DNA from: a virus
Direction: 5' to 3' (one strand)
Length of the DNA stretch: 41,651 bases
Virus record (IMG/VR): IMGVR_UViG_3300046009_001904
Coordinates: 1-41,651 of that record
Within the stretch, counting starts at the first letter, position 1. Every line of letters starts with the position of its first letter. Below, in pieces: positions 8,487 through 15,005 of this stretch. The position numbers and the translations under genes were made by a program. The notes under the pieces were generated by a model. That model was given only the letters and a program-made list of their open reading frames with translations, was not told where the DNA came from and searched no databases.

Positions 8487-8515
8487 TTGACAAATAAAAT
8501 AATAATATGTATCCT
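8487..8515 (+). promoter_or_regulatory. Sigma70-like promoter of the ArdC operon
   Basis: TTGACA (8487-8492), 17-base spacer, TATCCT (8510-8515). The -35 is perfect and the -10 matches 4/6. The 14 bases TTGACAAATAAAAT are identical to those at the promoter at 10124. TTTAATTAAT-type A/T palindromes lie on both sides (about 8461-8475 and 8526-8540). Confidence 0.7.
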
Positions 8516-8557
8516 TGATCCTGCAGTATTTAATTAATTCTAAAAAGGGTCATCAAT

Positions 8558-9400
8558 ATGAATAATCATTCAATAGCACAATCGATAACCGATAACGTTA
8601 TCAAGGCACTCGAAGCAGGCACAGCACCATGGGTAAAGCCCTGGAATAGTAACGGCATCGATGCACCATTCAATCCAATATCTAAAAGATATTACAACGG
8701 CATCAACTTCATTCAGCTATCAATGATGCCTGGATCTACTCACAACTGGGTTACATATAAGCAAGCGCAGAGCGTTGGAGCTCAGGTGCGCAAGGGTTCG
8801 AAGGGAGTGCATGTGATCTACTTCAGTCCGCTCGAAGTCCAGGATCGAGTTACCAATGAAGTAAAAAAGATTCCAATGCTTAAGACCTACACTGTATTTA
8901 ATGCGGATCAAGTCGACGGCCTGGAGTTACCTGCACCGACTGAGCGCACCATGAATGAATCAATTGCATCATGCGAGGCATTCATTAAAGCGCAACGCGC
9001 AGAGATTAAGCATGGAGGCAACCGCGCATTTTATGTACCTTCAGCTGACTATATTCAGTTACCGGAGCTCGATCAATTTAAATCAAGCGCGGATTATTAT
9101 GCGACTTCATTGCATGAGTTATCACACTGGACTGGACACGAGTCACGATTGAATCGAGATTTCTCAGGCCGTTTTGGTAACGAGGCTTATGCCTTCGAGG
9201 AGCTAGTCGCAGAGCTCGGATCAGCAATGTTATGCGCTCACAATAAGATCGATGGCCAGTTACAGCATGCATCATATATAGCTAGCTGGCTCAAGGTGCT
9301 TAACGATGATCCCAAGAATATACTCAAGGCTTCAGCACTAGCACAAAAGATCCTGGACTATACAACTAAATCAACTATCGAGGAGGCAGAGGAGGCGTAA
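8558..9400 (+). CDS. ArdC-like antirestriction protein with zincin domain
   Basis: A 280-aa protein with the two-part ArdC layout: an N-terminal ssDNA-binding-type domain (about 1-125) with the AGTAPWVKPW, YYNGIN and GxKGVHVIYFSP signatures, and a C-terminal metallopeptidase-like domain with HELSHWTGH (H186, E187, H190) and AFEELVAELGSA (about 212-223) supplying the likely third ligand. Plasmid ArdC proteins protect incoming DNA from restriction. It is the first gene of an operon with its own promoter (8487) and terminator (10010). AAAGGG 7 bases upstream supports the ATG at 8558. The cassette looks like an imported host-defence counter-measure. Confidence 0.85.
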   Translation: MNNHSIAQSITDNVIKALEAGTAPWVKPWNSNGIDAPFNPISKRYYNGINFIQLSMMPGSTHNWVTYKQAQSVGAQVRKGSKGVHVIYFSPLEVQDRVTNEVKKIPMLKTYTVFNADQVDGLELPAPTERTMNESIASCEAFIKAQRAEIKHGGNRAFYVPSADYIQLPELDQFKSSADYYATSLHELSHWTGHESRLNRDFSGRFGNEAYAFEELVAELGSAMLCAHNKIDGQLQHASYIASWLKVLNDDPKNILKASALAQKILDYTTKSTIEEAEEA

Positions 9401-9406
9401 GCCTCC
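9391..9406 (+). other. GC-rich hairpin over the ArdC stop codon
   Basis: GGAGGC-GTAA-GCCTCC is a perfect 6-bp stem with a GTAA tetraloop (a GNRA type) that contains the TAA stop. No U-run follows, so it is not an intrinsic terminator. It may protect the mRNA 3' side or tune translation of the next gene, whose GGAG site lies 2 bases after the stem. Confidence 0.55.
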
Positions 9407-9417
9407 CTGGAGTTATT

Positions 9418-9576
9418 ATGCAATTTTTTCAAGGCGATGAAGTTTTTTATAAAGATATCGATGATGACATATCAACCGGCTATTATGTAATACGAGAATT
9501 TATAACCGATGAAATAGTTTTATTGTGTGATAACCACGGGCGCGAACTCGAGGCTTTTTTAACTGAGCTATCTTAA
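9418..9576 (+). CDS. Small hypothetical protein of the ArdC operon
   Basis: A 52-aa ORF (MQFFQGDEVFYKDID at the start) with GGAG 8 bases before the ATG. It is acidic and aromatic-rich with one Cys and no membrane segment. The pattern GDEVFYKD...TGYYVIREF suggests a small beta-barrel (a short SH3-like fold), which is only an impression. It lies between ArdC and two other small genes in the same transcription unit. Confidence 0.6.
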   Translation: MQFFQGDEVFYKDIDDDISTGYYVIREFITDEIVLLCDNHGRELEAFLTELS

Positions 9577-9593
9577 TTAAAAGGAAATCAATC

Positions 9594-9827
9594 ATGAGTA
9601 TCTATGAACAATATTTTGACGGTAGAAAACCAAGCGAGAATCAAGTGATCGAGGCCATTAAACGTGGCCTCTCACGTGGTCATTATCAATTCGAGATAGC
9701 CTGGGGAGAGAACATGGTCACACTTGAGAAGGGTAGATCCGGAGTCAACCAATGGATCGGCTGGGGCTGGATCAAGAATATATCCGGCTCGGACTTAGCG
9801 GATCAATTTAACCGGGAGGGTATATGA
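9594..9827 (+). CDS. Hypothetical protein of the ArdC operon
   Basis: A 77-aa soluble protein with a clear AAAGGA site 8 bases upstream. A Trp/Gly-rich stretch NQWIGWGWIKNISG lies near residues 52-65. It overlaps the next gene by 4 bases (ATGA). I do not recognise a family. Its operon position suggests that it assists or accompanies the antirestriction function. Confidence 0.65.
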   Translation: MSIYEQYFDGRKPSENQVIEAIKRGLSRGHYQFEIAWGENMVTLEKGRSGVNQWIGWGWIKNISGSDLADQFNREGI

Positions 9828-10021
9828 ATTACTATGCAATCACTGAGTCAATGGTATGGGATCTAGATCAACGGGCGTCCAGGGAGGACGCTCAAGATTA
9901 TGCCGTGGATCAATTCAATATACACCAGGCTCCATTCGGTTATCTTATTCTTAACGAGGCAGAACTCAGGGAACTCATCCGGCTGGGTTCCAAAAGGTTA
10001 GAAGCTCAGGGCGTCTTTTGA
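9824..10021 (+). CDS. Hypothetical protein, last gene of the ArdC operon
   Basis: A 65-aa acidic helical protein (MNYYAITESMVWDLDQ) coupled by ATGA to the preceding gene. No motif or membrane segment is visible. Its last codons form the left arm of the intrinsic terminator at 10010, so gene end and terminator overlap. Confidence 0.65.
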   Translation: MNYYAITESMVWDLDQRASREDAQDYAVDQFNIHQAPFGYLILNEAELRELIRLGSKRLEAQGVF

Positions 10022-10034
10022 CGCCTTTTCTTTT
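10010..10034 (+). terminator. Intrinsic terminator of the ArdC operon
   Basis: GGCGTC-TTTT-GACGCC is a perfect 6-bp stem with a 4-base loop followed by TTTTCTTTT. It overlaps the stop codon of the last gene and closes the cassette that opens at the promoter at 8487. Confidence 0.9.
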
Positions 10035-10042
10035 ATGGGGTA

Positions 10043-10070
10043 GAGAACTGGTCTCAAAGCTAATCGCTCA
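10043..10070 (+). repeat. Dispersed 28-bp element, copy 1
   Basis: GAGAACTGGTCTC followed by AAAGCTAATCGCTCA. It differs from copy 2 (10958-10985) at one base and is related to copy 3 (17878-17903). It lies just after the terminator at 10010. The first half is an interrupted inverted repeat (GAGA...TCTC). Confidence 0.85.
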
Positions 10071-10123
10071 GTCCAATTTTATTATGCGTGGCTTTCCCGC
10101 GTGGTCATGACTTTATTTATAAC

Positions 10124-10152
10124 TTGACAAATAAAATTAAACAGTGTATTTT
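10124..10152 (+). promoter_or_regulatory. Sigma70-like promoter of the GP88-like gene
   Basis: TTGACA (10124-10129), 17-base spacer, TATTTT (10147-10152). It has the same 14-base start, TTGACAAATAAAAT, as the ArdC promoter. The predicted transcript starts about 25 bases before the ATG at 10184 and carries a GAGAGGA ribosome site. Confidence 0.75.
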
Positions 10153-10183
10153 AACTATGTAACTTTACTAATGAGAGGATATT

Positions 10184-10846
10184 ATGCAAACCATGCCTAT
10201 TAAGTTTTTTATAAAAGACGCGATCAACATCGCGGGATCATGTACCAAAACTAAGAAAATGCCTAGCCTATCTTATTCACTACCCGCTAAAGAATGCATT
10301 ACAGGGTCAAAACTTGTGAATGTCAAGGGTTCAGTATGCGAAGGATGCTATGCATTAAAAGGTAATTATCACAGGTTCAAAAGCAACATAGAACCCGCTC
10401 AATATAAAAGGCTTGAATCAATAACAAAACCTGACTGGGTTAAAGCTATGGTTAAGTTAATAGGTAATAAACCCTATTTTCGATGGCATGACTCAGGGGA
10501 TCTTCAGAGCGTGGATCATCTTTACAAAATAGCTACCGTAGCAAGACAAACCCCTAAAACTTTACACTGGCTACCTACCCGCGAATATGACATTGTAAAG
10601 AATTTTGTCAAGAACCATGAAGTACCTAGTAACCTAGTCATAAGAATGTCAACGATGATGATCGACCAACCCGCCAAGTTGCCTAAATCATTACAAGGCT
10701 TTACTAACATCCTGACCTCTACCGTACATAGTAAACAAGAACTCACTGGGTTTAAATGCGTAGCACCTAGTCAAGAGGGTAAATGTGGAACTTGTCGTTC
10801 ATGCTGGGATAACAAAGTTGACAATGTAAGCTACCATGTTCATTAA
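10184..10846 (+). CDS. GP88-like Cys-rich protein
   Basis: A 220-aa protein with a CEGCY centre (C52, C55), earlier Cys at 20 and 38, a FRWHDSGDLQS segment (H102, D103, D106), a LHWLPTREYD segment near 128-136, and a C-terminal CxxCxxC cluster (C201, C204, C207, with C192). I match this from memory to the phage Gene product 88 family first seen in mycobacteriophages. The Cys arrangement suggests a metal or Fe-S centre; no activity is established that I know of. It is a single-gene unit with its own promoter and terminator. Confidence 0.7.
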   Translation: MQTMPIKFFIKDAINIAGSCTKTKKMPSLSYSLPAKECITGSKLVNVKGSVCEGCYALKGNYHRFKSNIEPAQYKRLESITKPDWVKAMVKLIGNKPYFRWHDSGDLQSVDHLYKIATVARQTPKTLHWLPTREYDIVKNFVKNHEVPSNLVIRMSTMMIDQPAKLPKSLQGFTNILTSTVHSKQELTGFKCVAPSQEGKCGTCRSCWDNKVDNVSYHVH

Positions 10847-10868
10847 GTCTTTTAACCTAGTTTTATCT

Positions 10869-10896
10869 AGCCCTCAAGAGAGGGCTTTTTTATTTT
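10869..10896 (+). terminator. Intrinsic terminator after the GP88-like gene
   Basis: AGCCCTC-AAGA-GAGGGCT is a perfect 7-bp stem followed by TTTTTATTTT. It lies 23 bases after the stop codon. Confidence 0.92.
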
Positions 10897-10957
10897 CTAT
10901 GCCTGACTATTTTACTCAAGTATTTTACATTGTAGGGACTATGTCCTGACAAGGAGG

Positions 10958-10985
10958 GAGAACTGGTTTCAAAGCTAATCGCTCA
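10958..10985 (+). repeat. Dispersed 28-bp element, copy 2
   Basis: The same element as 10043-10070 with C changed to T at one position (GAGAACTGGTTTC, then AAAGCTAATCGCTCA). A short inverted repeat GGGAC-TAT-GTCC lies about 12 bases upstream. It marks the left border of the large non-coding region. Confidence 0.85.
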
Positions 10986-10997
10986 CTTGGTCAACCT

Positions 10998-11340
10998 TGT
11001 TCCAACGATGTTCCCAAAATTGTTCCTGTTTTTTATCTCGTAAGTGCTTGATTTTATTCATTTGTTCCATGTTCCACCTCGTGCAAATAGGGGGGTGTCC
11101 GAAGTCGACGAAGTTAGGAATCAAGAGACCATGTAATGCAGTGAGCAACATCGTTGACCTTGCCAATCACTCGTTTTTTAGGGCAGGAACATGGAACATT
11201 GCTTAAAAAATAACCACTTGTTAAGTAATAATAATAATATAATATATAATATAATCAAAGACTTACAACACTTTTTCCCATCTTAAAAACCCTCGTTCTT
11301 GTTCTATTAGTAAACTTAACCCATTTTAGAACATGGAACA
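10998..11340. other. Candidate replication origin: iteron-like repeats and AT-rich tract
   Basis: TGTTCC occurs at 10998, 11009 and 11021 (11-12 bases apart, one helical turn) and again at 11063 and 11070. The complement GGAACA occurs at 11186, 11193 and 11335, with AGAACA at 11328. The paired form GGAACATGGAACA is thus seen at 11186-11198, in reverse at 11063-11075, and with one change at 11328-11340. Between the last two pairs is a run of almost pure A/T (about 11219-11260). Repeated short motifs in phase beside an AT-rich tract in the largest gene-free region is the layout of an iteron-type origin. No initiator can be named. Confidence 0.5.
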
Positions 11341-11534
11341 TTTAAAACGAGGTCAAACTTGGCAAATAACAGGGTCAATCACACACAAAAAGAGAACAGA
11401 ATCCAAAACAAAACCCAAACTAAAACCTAACTTATTCGCCAAGCGACCCTAACTAAAATAAATCCACCAAGCAAGAACCATGCCAAGTTAGTAAAGTAAA
11501 CAAAAATAAATATGAAGAAATAGTAAACAAATAC
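11341..11534. other. Non-coding region, A/C-rich with an inverted repeat
   Basis: No gene is supported here. The + strand is strongly A- and C-rich and poor in G (about 11380-11480). AACTTGGCA (11356-11364) and TGCCAAGTT (11481-11489) form a perfect 9-bp inverted repeat 116 bases apart. The stretch continues the origin candidate and leads to the promoter of the small-gene cluster. Confidence 0.5.
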
Positions 11535-11563
11535 TTTACAAACATAAAAAAGGCGAGTATCGT
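11535..11563 (+). promoter_or_regulatory. Candidate promoter of the small-gene cluster
   Basis: TTTACA (11535-11540), 17-base spacer, TATCGT (11558-11563), matching 5/6 and 4/6 of the sigma70 hexamers. It is the best candidate I see upstream of 11636; the predicted leader would be about 65 bases long. Confidence 0.35.
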
Positions 11564-11635
11564 TTTCTACATGGCAACGAACAAAGCAATACCGAAAGCC
11601 ATACTAAATTAGTCAACATTAACGAGGAGAGCAAT

Positions 11636-11836
11636 ATGTTAGATGTCAAAGTAAAAGGTTTATTCGATGTGTTAAATGTATGTGTAGGGATAAATGGCAA
11701 TGACTTGGAAACAACCATGCAAATAGAAGTATTTGATTTAGACCAAGAAGACCAAGACAAGATGACAAAGATTATCACCAAGCACCTAGAAAAGATGTCA
11801 GCAGGTGATCTACTTCGTAAACTAACTAAAGCATAG
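11636..11836 (+). CDS. Small acidic protein, first gene of the cluster
   Basis: A 66-aa protein (MLDVKVKGLFDVLNVC at the start) with GAGGAGAG upstream of the ATG. The N-terminal half is hydrophobic/neutral, the second half charged, ending in the helical DLLRKLTKA. No family recognised. It opens the long run of tightly packed rightward small genes. Confidence 0.65.
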   Translation: MLDVKVKGLFDVLNVCVGINGNDLETTMQIEVFDLDQEDQDKMTKIITKHLEKMSAGDLLRKLTKA

Positions 11837-11844
11837 GAGGCAGT

Positions 11845-12042
11845 ATGAAAAAGTTTGAAGTCACAATCCCAAAGAGAATTACCTTTTCAGAACTACATAT
11901 CCACACCATAGAGGCAGAGTCGGAAGAGGAGGCTCTGTCTTTAGCCAAACAAGGTATGGGCGATGTTGAATATGACAACATGGGTGATTACGCAGTTGAC
12001 TATGAATACGAAGACGAGATTGAAATCAAGGAGGTTGTATGA
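11845..12042 (+). CDS. Small acidic protein, MKKFEV family member 1
   Basis: A 65-aa protein beginning MKKFEVTIPKR with the centre IEAESEEEALSLA and a Glu/Asp-rich C-terminus ending EIKEVV. It aligns by eye with the product of 12227-12445 (MKKFEVWIPEKR, YTIEAESEEQV, EIKEV) and more weakly with 16508-16789. The EAESEEEA pattern after a beta strand is common in small phage proteins of unknown role. AGGAGG precedes the ATG and the stop overlaps the next ATG. Confidence 0.7.
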   Translation: MKKFEVTIPKRITFSELHIHTIEAESEEEALSLAKQGMGDVEYDNMGDYAVDYEYEDEIEIKEVV

Positions 12043-12230
12043 AAACAGAACAAATTTTAAAAGACGTGAATAGATTAATTAATGGCAATGTAAGTGATAA
12101 AGACAAGATCGAAATCATCGAGAGGCATTTTATTGATTGGGATATTTATGATGGTTTTTTAGAAGAACTAACCGATGGTGAGATGTTAGACATGATTTAC
12201 CAAATGACATATAAGGAGGAAACACTATGA
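12039..12230 (+). CDS. Small hypothetical protein ending KEETL
   Basis: A 63-aa acidic helical protein with FIDWDIYDGFLEELTDGEML in the middle. Both ends overlap neighbours by 4 bases (ATGA). The C-terminal residues KEETL are encoded by the ribosome-binding region of the next gene, AAGGAGGAAACACTATGA. No family recognised. Confidence 0.65.
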   Translation: MKTEQILKDVNRLINGNVSDKDKIEIIERHFIDWDIYDGFLEELTDGEMLDMIYQMTYKEETL

Positions 12231-12445
12231 AAAAGTTTGAAGTATGGATACCTGAAAAAAGGGTAGAAGTAGTTAAAGTTTTATACACGATTGAGGCAGA
12301 GTCGGAAGAACAAGTTAGAGATTTAATGAAAGAGTATGAGTTTATGGATAAGGCAGAATTTGTAGAAACTAGAGAGAGCCAGTGGGGTGTTGATGTGGAC
12401 GATGTTCACTACGATGACGCAGAGATTAAAGAGGTGACAGAATGA
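12227..12445 (+). CDS. Small acidic protein, MKKFEV family member 2
   Basis: A 72-aa paralogue of 11845-12042, with the same start MKKFEV, the same IEAESEE centre and the same EIKEV end. Between the two copies lies a single unrelated gene, so the block looks like an old local duplication. Function unknown. Confidence 0.7.
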   Translation: MKKFEVWIPEKRVEVVKVLYTIEAESEEQVRDLMKEYEFMDKAEFVETRESQWGVDVDDVHYDDAEIKEVTE

Positions 12446-12552
12446 ACTACACCATAAGCCCGATCATATACAAACTCTTTTTAAGACTGACACCACAACA
12501 ACGAGCAGACTTTATAAAAGACTTAATCAAAATCAAGGAGGAAACACTATGA
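12442..12552 (+). CDS. Very small protein ending KEETL
   Basis: A 36-aa ORF (MNYTISPIIYKLFLRL at the start) linked to both neighbours by ATGA overlaps. It is basic and partly hydrophobic at the N-terminus. Like the product of 12039-12230, it ends KEETL because its last codons are the next gene's ribosome-binding site. Coding is supported by the exact fit between flanking genes rather than by homology. Confidence 0.5.
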   Translation: MNYTISPIIYKLFLRLTPQQRADFIKDLIKIKEETL

Positions 12553-12767
12553 ACTTATTTAACGAGATAGACCGAGTCACACGAGAGATATACACCGAAC
12601 ACAAAGACGACCATAAAGTATTGCCACTAGGTAATTACTCGGTATGGGTGGGTGGTTGCGAGGAACATACACACCTAACCTATCAACACGCAGTCGCAAT
12701 CAAGAATGAATACATAGAGGACGGATATGACGATGTTGAGATTGATACTTACGAGGAGGACAAATGA
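12549..12767 (+). CDS. Small acidic hypothetical protein
   Basis: A 72-aa protein with GNYSVWVGGCEEHTHL in the middle and GYDDVEIDTYEEDK at the end. The pattern of an internal VWVGG strand, a helix and a final DDVEI strand suggests a compact alpha/beta fold. The ATG follows AAGGAGG, and the stop overlaps the next start. No known family. Confidence 0.65.
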   Translation: MNLFNEIDRVTREIYTEHKDDHKVLPLGNYSVWVGGCEEHTHLTYQHAVAIKNEYIEDGYDDVEIDTYEEDK

Positions 12768-12979
12768 TGGGAATGTGGGCGAGACTACCTTTACGCGAAG
12801 TTTATTGGATATTTATGGTTAAAGAATCCAATGGGTTTTATCGTATGAGTGCTAATTGGTGTAAGAAAGAAGCTGAAACATGGGGTATTTATGGTCAGCA
12901 AAGTTATGAACGAGCCACAAGTAATTTAATTGCAACAATTAAACAAGCAAACAAAGCACACGCAAAAACATATTATTAA
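12764..12979 (+). CDS. Small basic protein
   Basis: A 71-aa protein rich in Trp, Tyr, Lys and Ala (MMGMWARLPLREVYWIF at the start), unlike the acidic products around it. The first 20 residues are hydrophobic but interrupted by Arg, so a membrane segment is doubtful. It overlaps the preceding gene by 4 bases. No family recognised. Confidence 0.55.
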   Translation: MMGMWARLPLREVYWIFMVKESNGFYRMSANWCKKEAETWGIYGQQSYERATSNLIATIKQANKAHAKTYY

Positions 12980-12997
12980 TAACAAAGGAAAAACAAA

Positions 12998-13228
12998 ATG
13001 GAAAACAAATTAGATTTTGATGAAGTATGTGACCTAGCTAGTAAAATTTATTGGGAGGTAGTAAATAAGTTTGACGCAGAAGACAAGTGTGTTATGGACG
13101 ACCCCGATAACAAAGGAGGAACACGCAACACAGAGTTTGGACAAGAACTATATTACTTGATTGAAGACACGATCAAAGAATCAATTAACTACAAGGAGGA
13201 AGATGATGACGACAACAACGATAACTAG
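12998..13228 (+). CDS. Small acidic protein, NTExGQ family member 1
   Basis: A 76-aa protein with a KCVMDDPDNKGG turn and NTEFGQELYYLIED in the second half, ending in an Asp/Glu/Asn run. It aligns by eye with the product of 14781-15005 (KCITEDEDGNSCNTELGQDL), so the two are paralogues. The final acidic run is encoded by the RBS region of the next gene (AAGGAGG at about 13192). Confidence 0.65.
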   Translation: MENKLDFDEVCDLASKIYWEVVNKFDAEDKCVMDDPDNKGGTRNTEFGQELYYLIEDTIKESINYKEEDDDDNNDN

Positions 13229-13394
13229 AGAAGAAATGATAGATAAATTATTAGAATATGATGTTGATAATTTTGATATTCGTGACCTTGCTGATTTATT
13301 TAGATATGGCAGGACAGGGTATGAGGATATGTCAGACGAAGAATTAAAAGATCAATCTGCACTTTTATTTGAGGAGGACGAAGATGATGAGTAA
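13203..13394 (+). CDS. Small acidic protein, MSDE family member 1
   Basis: A 63-aa protein starting at tandem ATGs 13203/13206; the second has the better distance to AAGGAGG. The layout REEMIDKLLEYD, DLADLFRYGRTGYEDMSDEE matches the product of 13574-13756 (REKMIEACVKHD, DLMRNGWEGWVNMSDEA), so these are paralogues. It overlaps both neighbours. Function unknown. Confidence 0.6.
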   Translation: MMTTTTITREEMIDKLLEYDVDNFDIRDLADLFRYGRTGYEDMSDEELKDQSALLFEEDEDDE

Positions 13395-13584
13395 ATTATA
13401 TGGTGACGAGTATGCAAAGGTAGTATGGAGGGCAGAAGATGTTCAAGCATTAAAAAAAGATTGGTCACTACCAAGATGTGAAGAGTGGTTAGAAGGTAAT
13501 GAAAGACATATATCCGACAGACTTATAGAGTTAGGTTGGGAAGTCATGGATACTTTATTACAAATGGAGGACGATGATGAATAG
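13384..13584 (+). CDS. Small conserved phage protein
   Basis: A 66-aa protein from tandem ATGs at 13384/13387 (GGAGG just upstream). It contains WRAEDVQALKKDWSLPRCEE and a helical DRLIELGWEVMDTLL. I recall similar W-x-x-EDV...DRLxxxGWEV proteins in other phages, without a known role. Confidence 0.6.
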   Translation: MMSKLYGDEYAKVVWRAEDVQALKKDWSLPRCEEWLEGNERHISDRLIELGWEVMDTLLQMEDDDE

Positions 13585-13756
13585 GGAAAAGATGATTGAG
13601 GCTTGTGTTAAACACGATACAGATTGGTTGCAAGATGGCGCAAGTAGGGCAGACATGGAAGACCTTATGAGAAATGGTTGGGAGGGTTGGGTAAATATGT
13701 CAGACGAGGCAATAAAGAGTCAATACGAAGACATCATGGGGGGTAGTTATGAGTAA
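13574..13756 (+). CDS. Small acidic protein, MSDE family member 2
   Basis: A 60-aa protein, paralogue of 13203-13394, sharing a MIExx...D helix, a DLMRNG(W)xGW segment and MSDEAIKSQYEDI. The two copies flank one unrelated gene, the same spacing pattern as the MKKFEV pair. The start lies within the end of the preceding gene. Confidence 0.6.
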   Translation: MMNREKMIEACVKHDTDWLQDGASRADMEDLMRNGWEGWVNMSDEAIKSQYEDIMGGSYE

Positions 13757-13949
13757 AGCTAATCAGATATATAAGAATGTAATAGAGGCAATGCAAGAAG
13801 CTGATGAGATCGAGGGAGTGGAAGACCCACAAGAATATTTAAATCTCATGGAGGCAATACGATACGAGGTAGTTAAACGCTATAACAATTGTGCTGACCA
13901 TATAGCATGGACGGCAGAAAGATTTGAACCCGCAAAGGAGGAGGTATGA
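13749..13949 (+). CDS. Small helical hypothetical protein
   Basis: A 66-aa helical acidic protein (MSKANQIYKNVIEAMQ at the start) with VVKRYNNCADHIAWTAERF near the C-terminus. Overlaps both neighbours. No family recognised. Confidence 0.6.
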   Translation: MSKANQIYKNVIEAMQEADEIEGVEDPQEYLNLMEAIRYEVVKRYNNCADHIAWTAERFEPAKEEV

Positions 13950-14365
13950 TGAGTGACATCTATATAAATGAAGCAACAGGAAAAAAGATTAAGGTTTATC
14001 AAGAGACATGGGTTCATGTATGGGACGATGCCGATGACAATTTAAACTTTTGGGATACGGCAAAAGGTGTCGCTGATTGGTGCATGGAAAGTGTAGAAGA
14101 TGACTACACAGAATCAGGGGAACATGAGAAGTGTGAGTATTGTGGGGGTAATTGTTTCCACGAAGACGCTGAAGAGATTTGTGATGAATACGATGAAGAC
14201 TCAATGGGATATTACTACGACTATAAAAAATATAAAAAATGCAAGGAAGCATACGACGATGAGGATTGGCTAGAAGTAATTGATGCGTCTGATTGTAGGT
14301 ATTGTGATCATGAAACAGAAGAAAGATGGGTAGTTGAGGAGGTGAATGATGAAGCCAAAGTTTAG
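13946..14365 (+). CDS. Acidic protein with Cys pairs, possible zinc-binding
   Basis: A 139-aa protein, the largest of this part of the cluster. It has CEYCGGNC near residue 63-70 and CRYC near 117-120, two CxxC pairs that could bind one zinc, embedded in Asp/Glu/Tyr-rich sequence (DEYDEDSMGYYYDYKKYKK). The N-terminus has a beta-like KKIKVYQETWVHVWDDAD segment. Function unknown; zinc binding is inference. Confidence 0.65.
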   Translation: MMSDIYINEATGKKIKVYQETWVHVWDDADDNLNFWDTAKGVADWCMESVEDDYTESGEHEKCEYCGGNCFHEDAEEICDEYDEDSMGYYYDYKKYKKCKEAYDDEDWLEVIDASDCRYCDHETEERWVVEEVNDEAKV

Positions 14366-14606
14366 GGCGGGTATCGATGACCCACAGATATTTTTTGAGG
14401 AAGAGTTTATGGCACATCTATATGATCATTACCCGATCAATAACAACGATGTCTTACTTCACTACATGGAAGACGGAACATACTTTGAAAACTGGTTTCA
14501 AGATAAATACCCAGACGAGTGGGAAGCTGACAACAAAGCATGGGAAGAACATCAAGCAAGAGTTAGAAAAAACAGAGAAGAAGCGAAAGCGAGGGTATCA
14601 AAATGA
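14346..14606 (+). CDS. Small acidic hypothetical protein
   Basis: An 86-aa protein from tandem ATGs at 14346/14349 after GAGGTG. It is Asp/Glu/Tyr/Trp-rich in the middle (YFENWFQDKYPDEWEAD) and has a basic helical C-terminus. It overlaps the previous gene by 20 bases and the next by 4. No family recognised. Confidence 0.6.
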   Translation: MMKPKFRAGIDDPQIFFEEEFMAHLYDHYPINNNDVLLHYMEDGTYFENWFQDKYPDEWEADNKAWEEHQARVRKNREEAKARVSK

Positions 14607-14824
14607 GACTCGTGGCAGTAAATTGGTATGACGAAAGATTAGATGAATACTACGGACATGATAATCAAGGGTTTGTATATGGCATCTATCGATACGATAC
14701 AGGGGAAGACTTCGCCACCGATGTGTCATGGTATAAGTCTGAAGAAGAACGAGATAAACACATAGGAAAAGGAAAACGATATGAAGCTAATTACAGGCAC
14801 AGACATGATAGACAATTCACCTAA
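14603..14824 (+). CDS. Small hypothetical protein
   Basis: A 73-aa Tyr/Asp/Arg-rich protein (MRLVAVNWYDERLDEYY) with a likely beta-rich first half and a basic HRHDRQ tail. Its 3' part overlaps the next gene's upstream start by 44 bases. No family recognised. Confidence 0.6.
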   Translation: MRLVAVNWYDERLDEYYGHDNQGFVYGIYRYDTGEDFATDVSWYKSEEERDKHIGKGKRYEANYRHRHDRQFT

Positions 14825-15005
14825 TGAAAAAGCGGGGGAGTTGGCAGAGGCAATCTTTGACGATGTAGTATTTTTGTTAGACCTAGAAAGCAAATGCATT
14901 ACAGAAGACGAAGATGGGAACTCATGCAACACAGAGTTAGGACAAGACTTATTTAATGGTATCTATGAACAATGTATGAACTACTTTGAAAAGGAGGCAG
15001 TATGA
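14781..15005 (+). CDS. Small acidic protein, NTExGQ family member 2
   Basis: A 74-aa paralogue of 12998-13228 (shared KC-ED-NTE-GQ pattern). The ATG at 14781 gives a long 44-base overlap with the preceding gene; an ATG at 14805 is an alternative. The stop overlaps the next ATG. Confidence 0.6.
   Translation: MKLITGTDMIDNSPNEKAGELAEAIFDDVVFLLDLESKCITEDEDGNSCNTELGQDLFNGIYEQCMNYFEKEAV

Noticed and set aside
9391-9406. Hairpin after ArdC as an intrinsic terminator
   Set aside because: Strong stem but no T-run after it, and co-transcribed genes follow.
10975-11166. Minus-strand reading frame across the origin candidate, with a 31-codon ATG part that looks protein-like and has a GAGGTGG site
   Set aside because: It would be the only leftward gene in a rightward region and is built largely from the GGAACA repeats (giving E/Q/W-N-K residues). 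I prefer a repeat-driven chance frame, but it is not excluded.
10997-11206. Plus-strand frame with a TTG start in the same region
   Set aside because: Cys-rich, random composition, no ribosome site, overlaps the repeats.
13989-14417. 142-codon minus-strand frame opposite the Cys-pair protein
   Set aside because: His/Pro/Leu-rich composition typical of the reverse of an acidic gene; the plus-strand gene has a ribosome site and overlaps in the operon.
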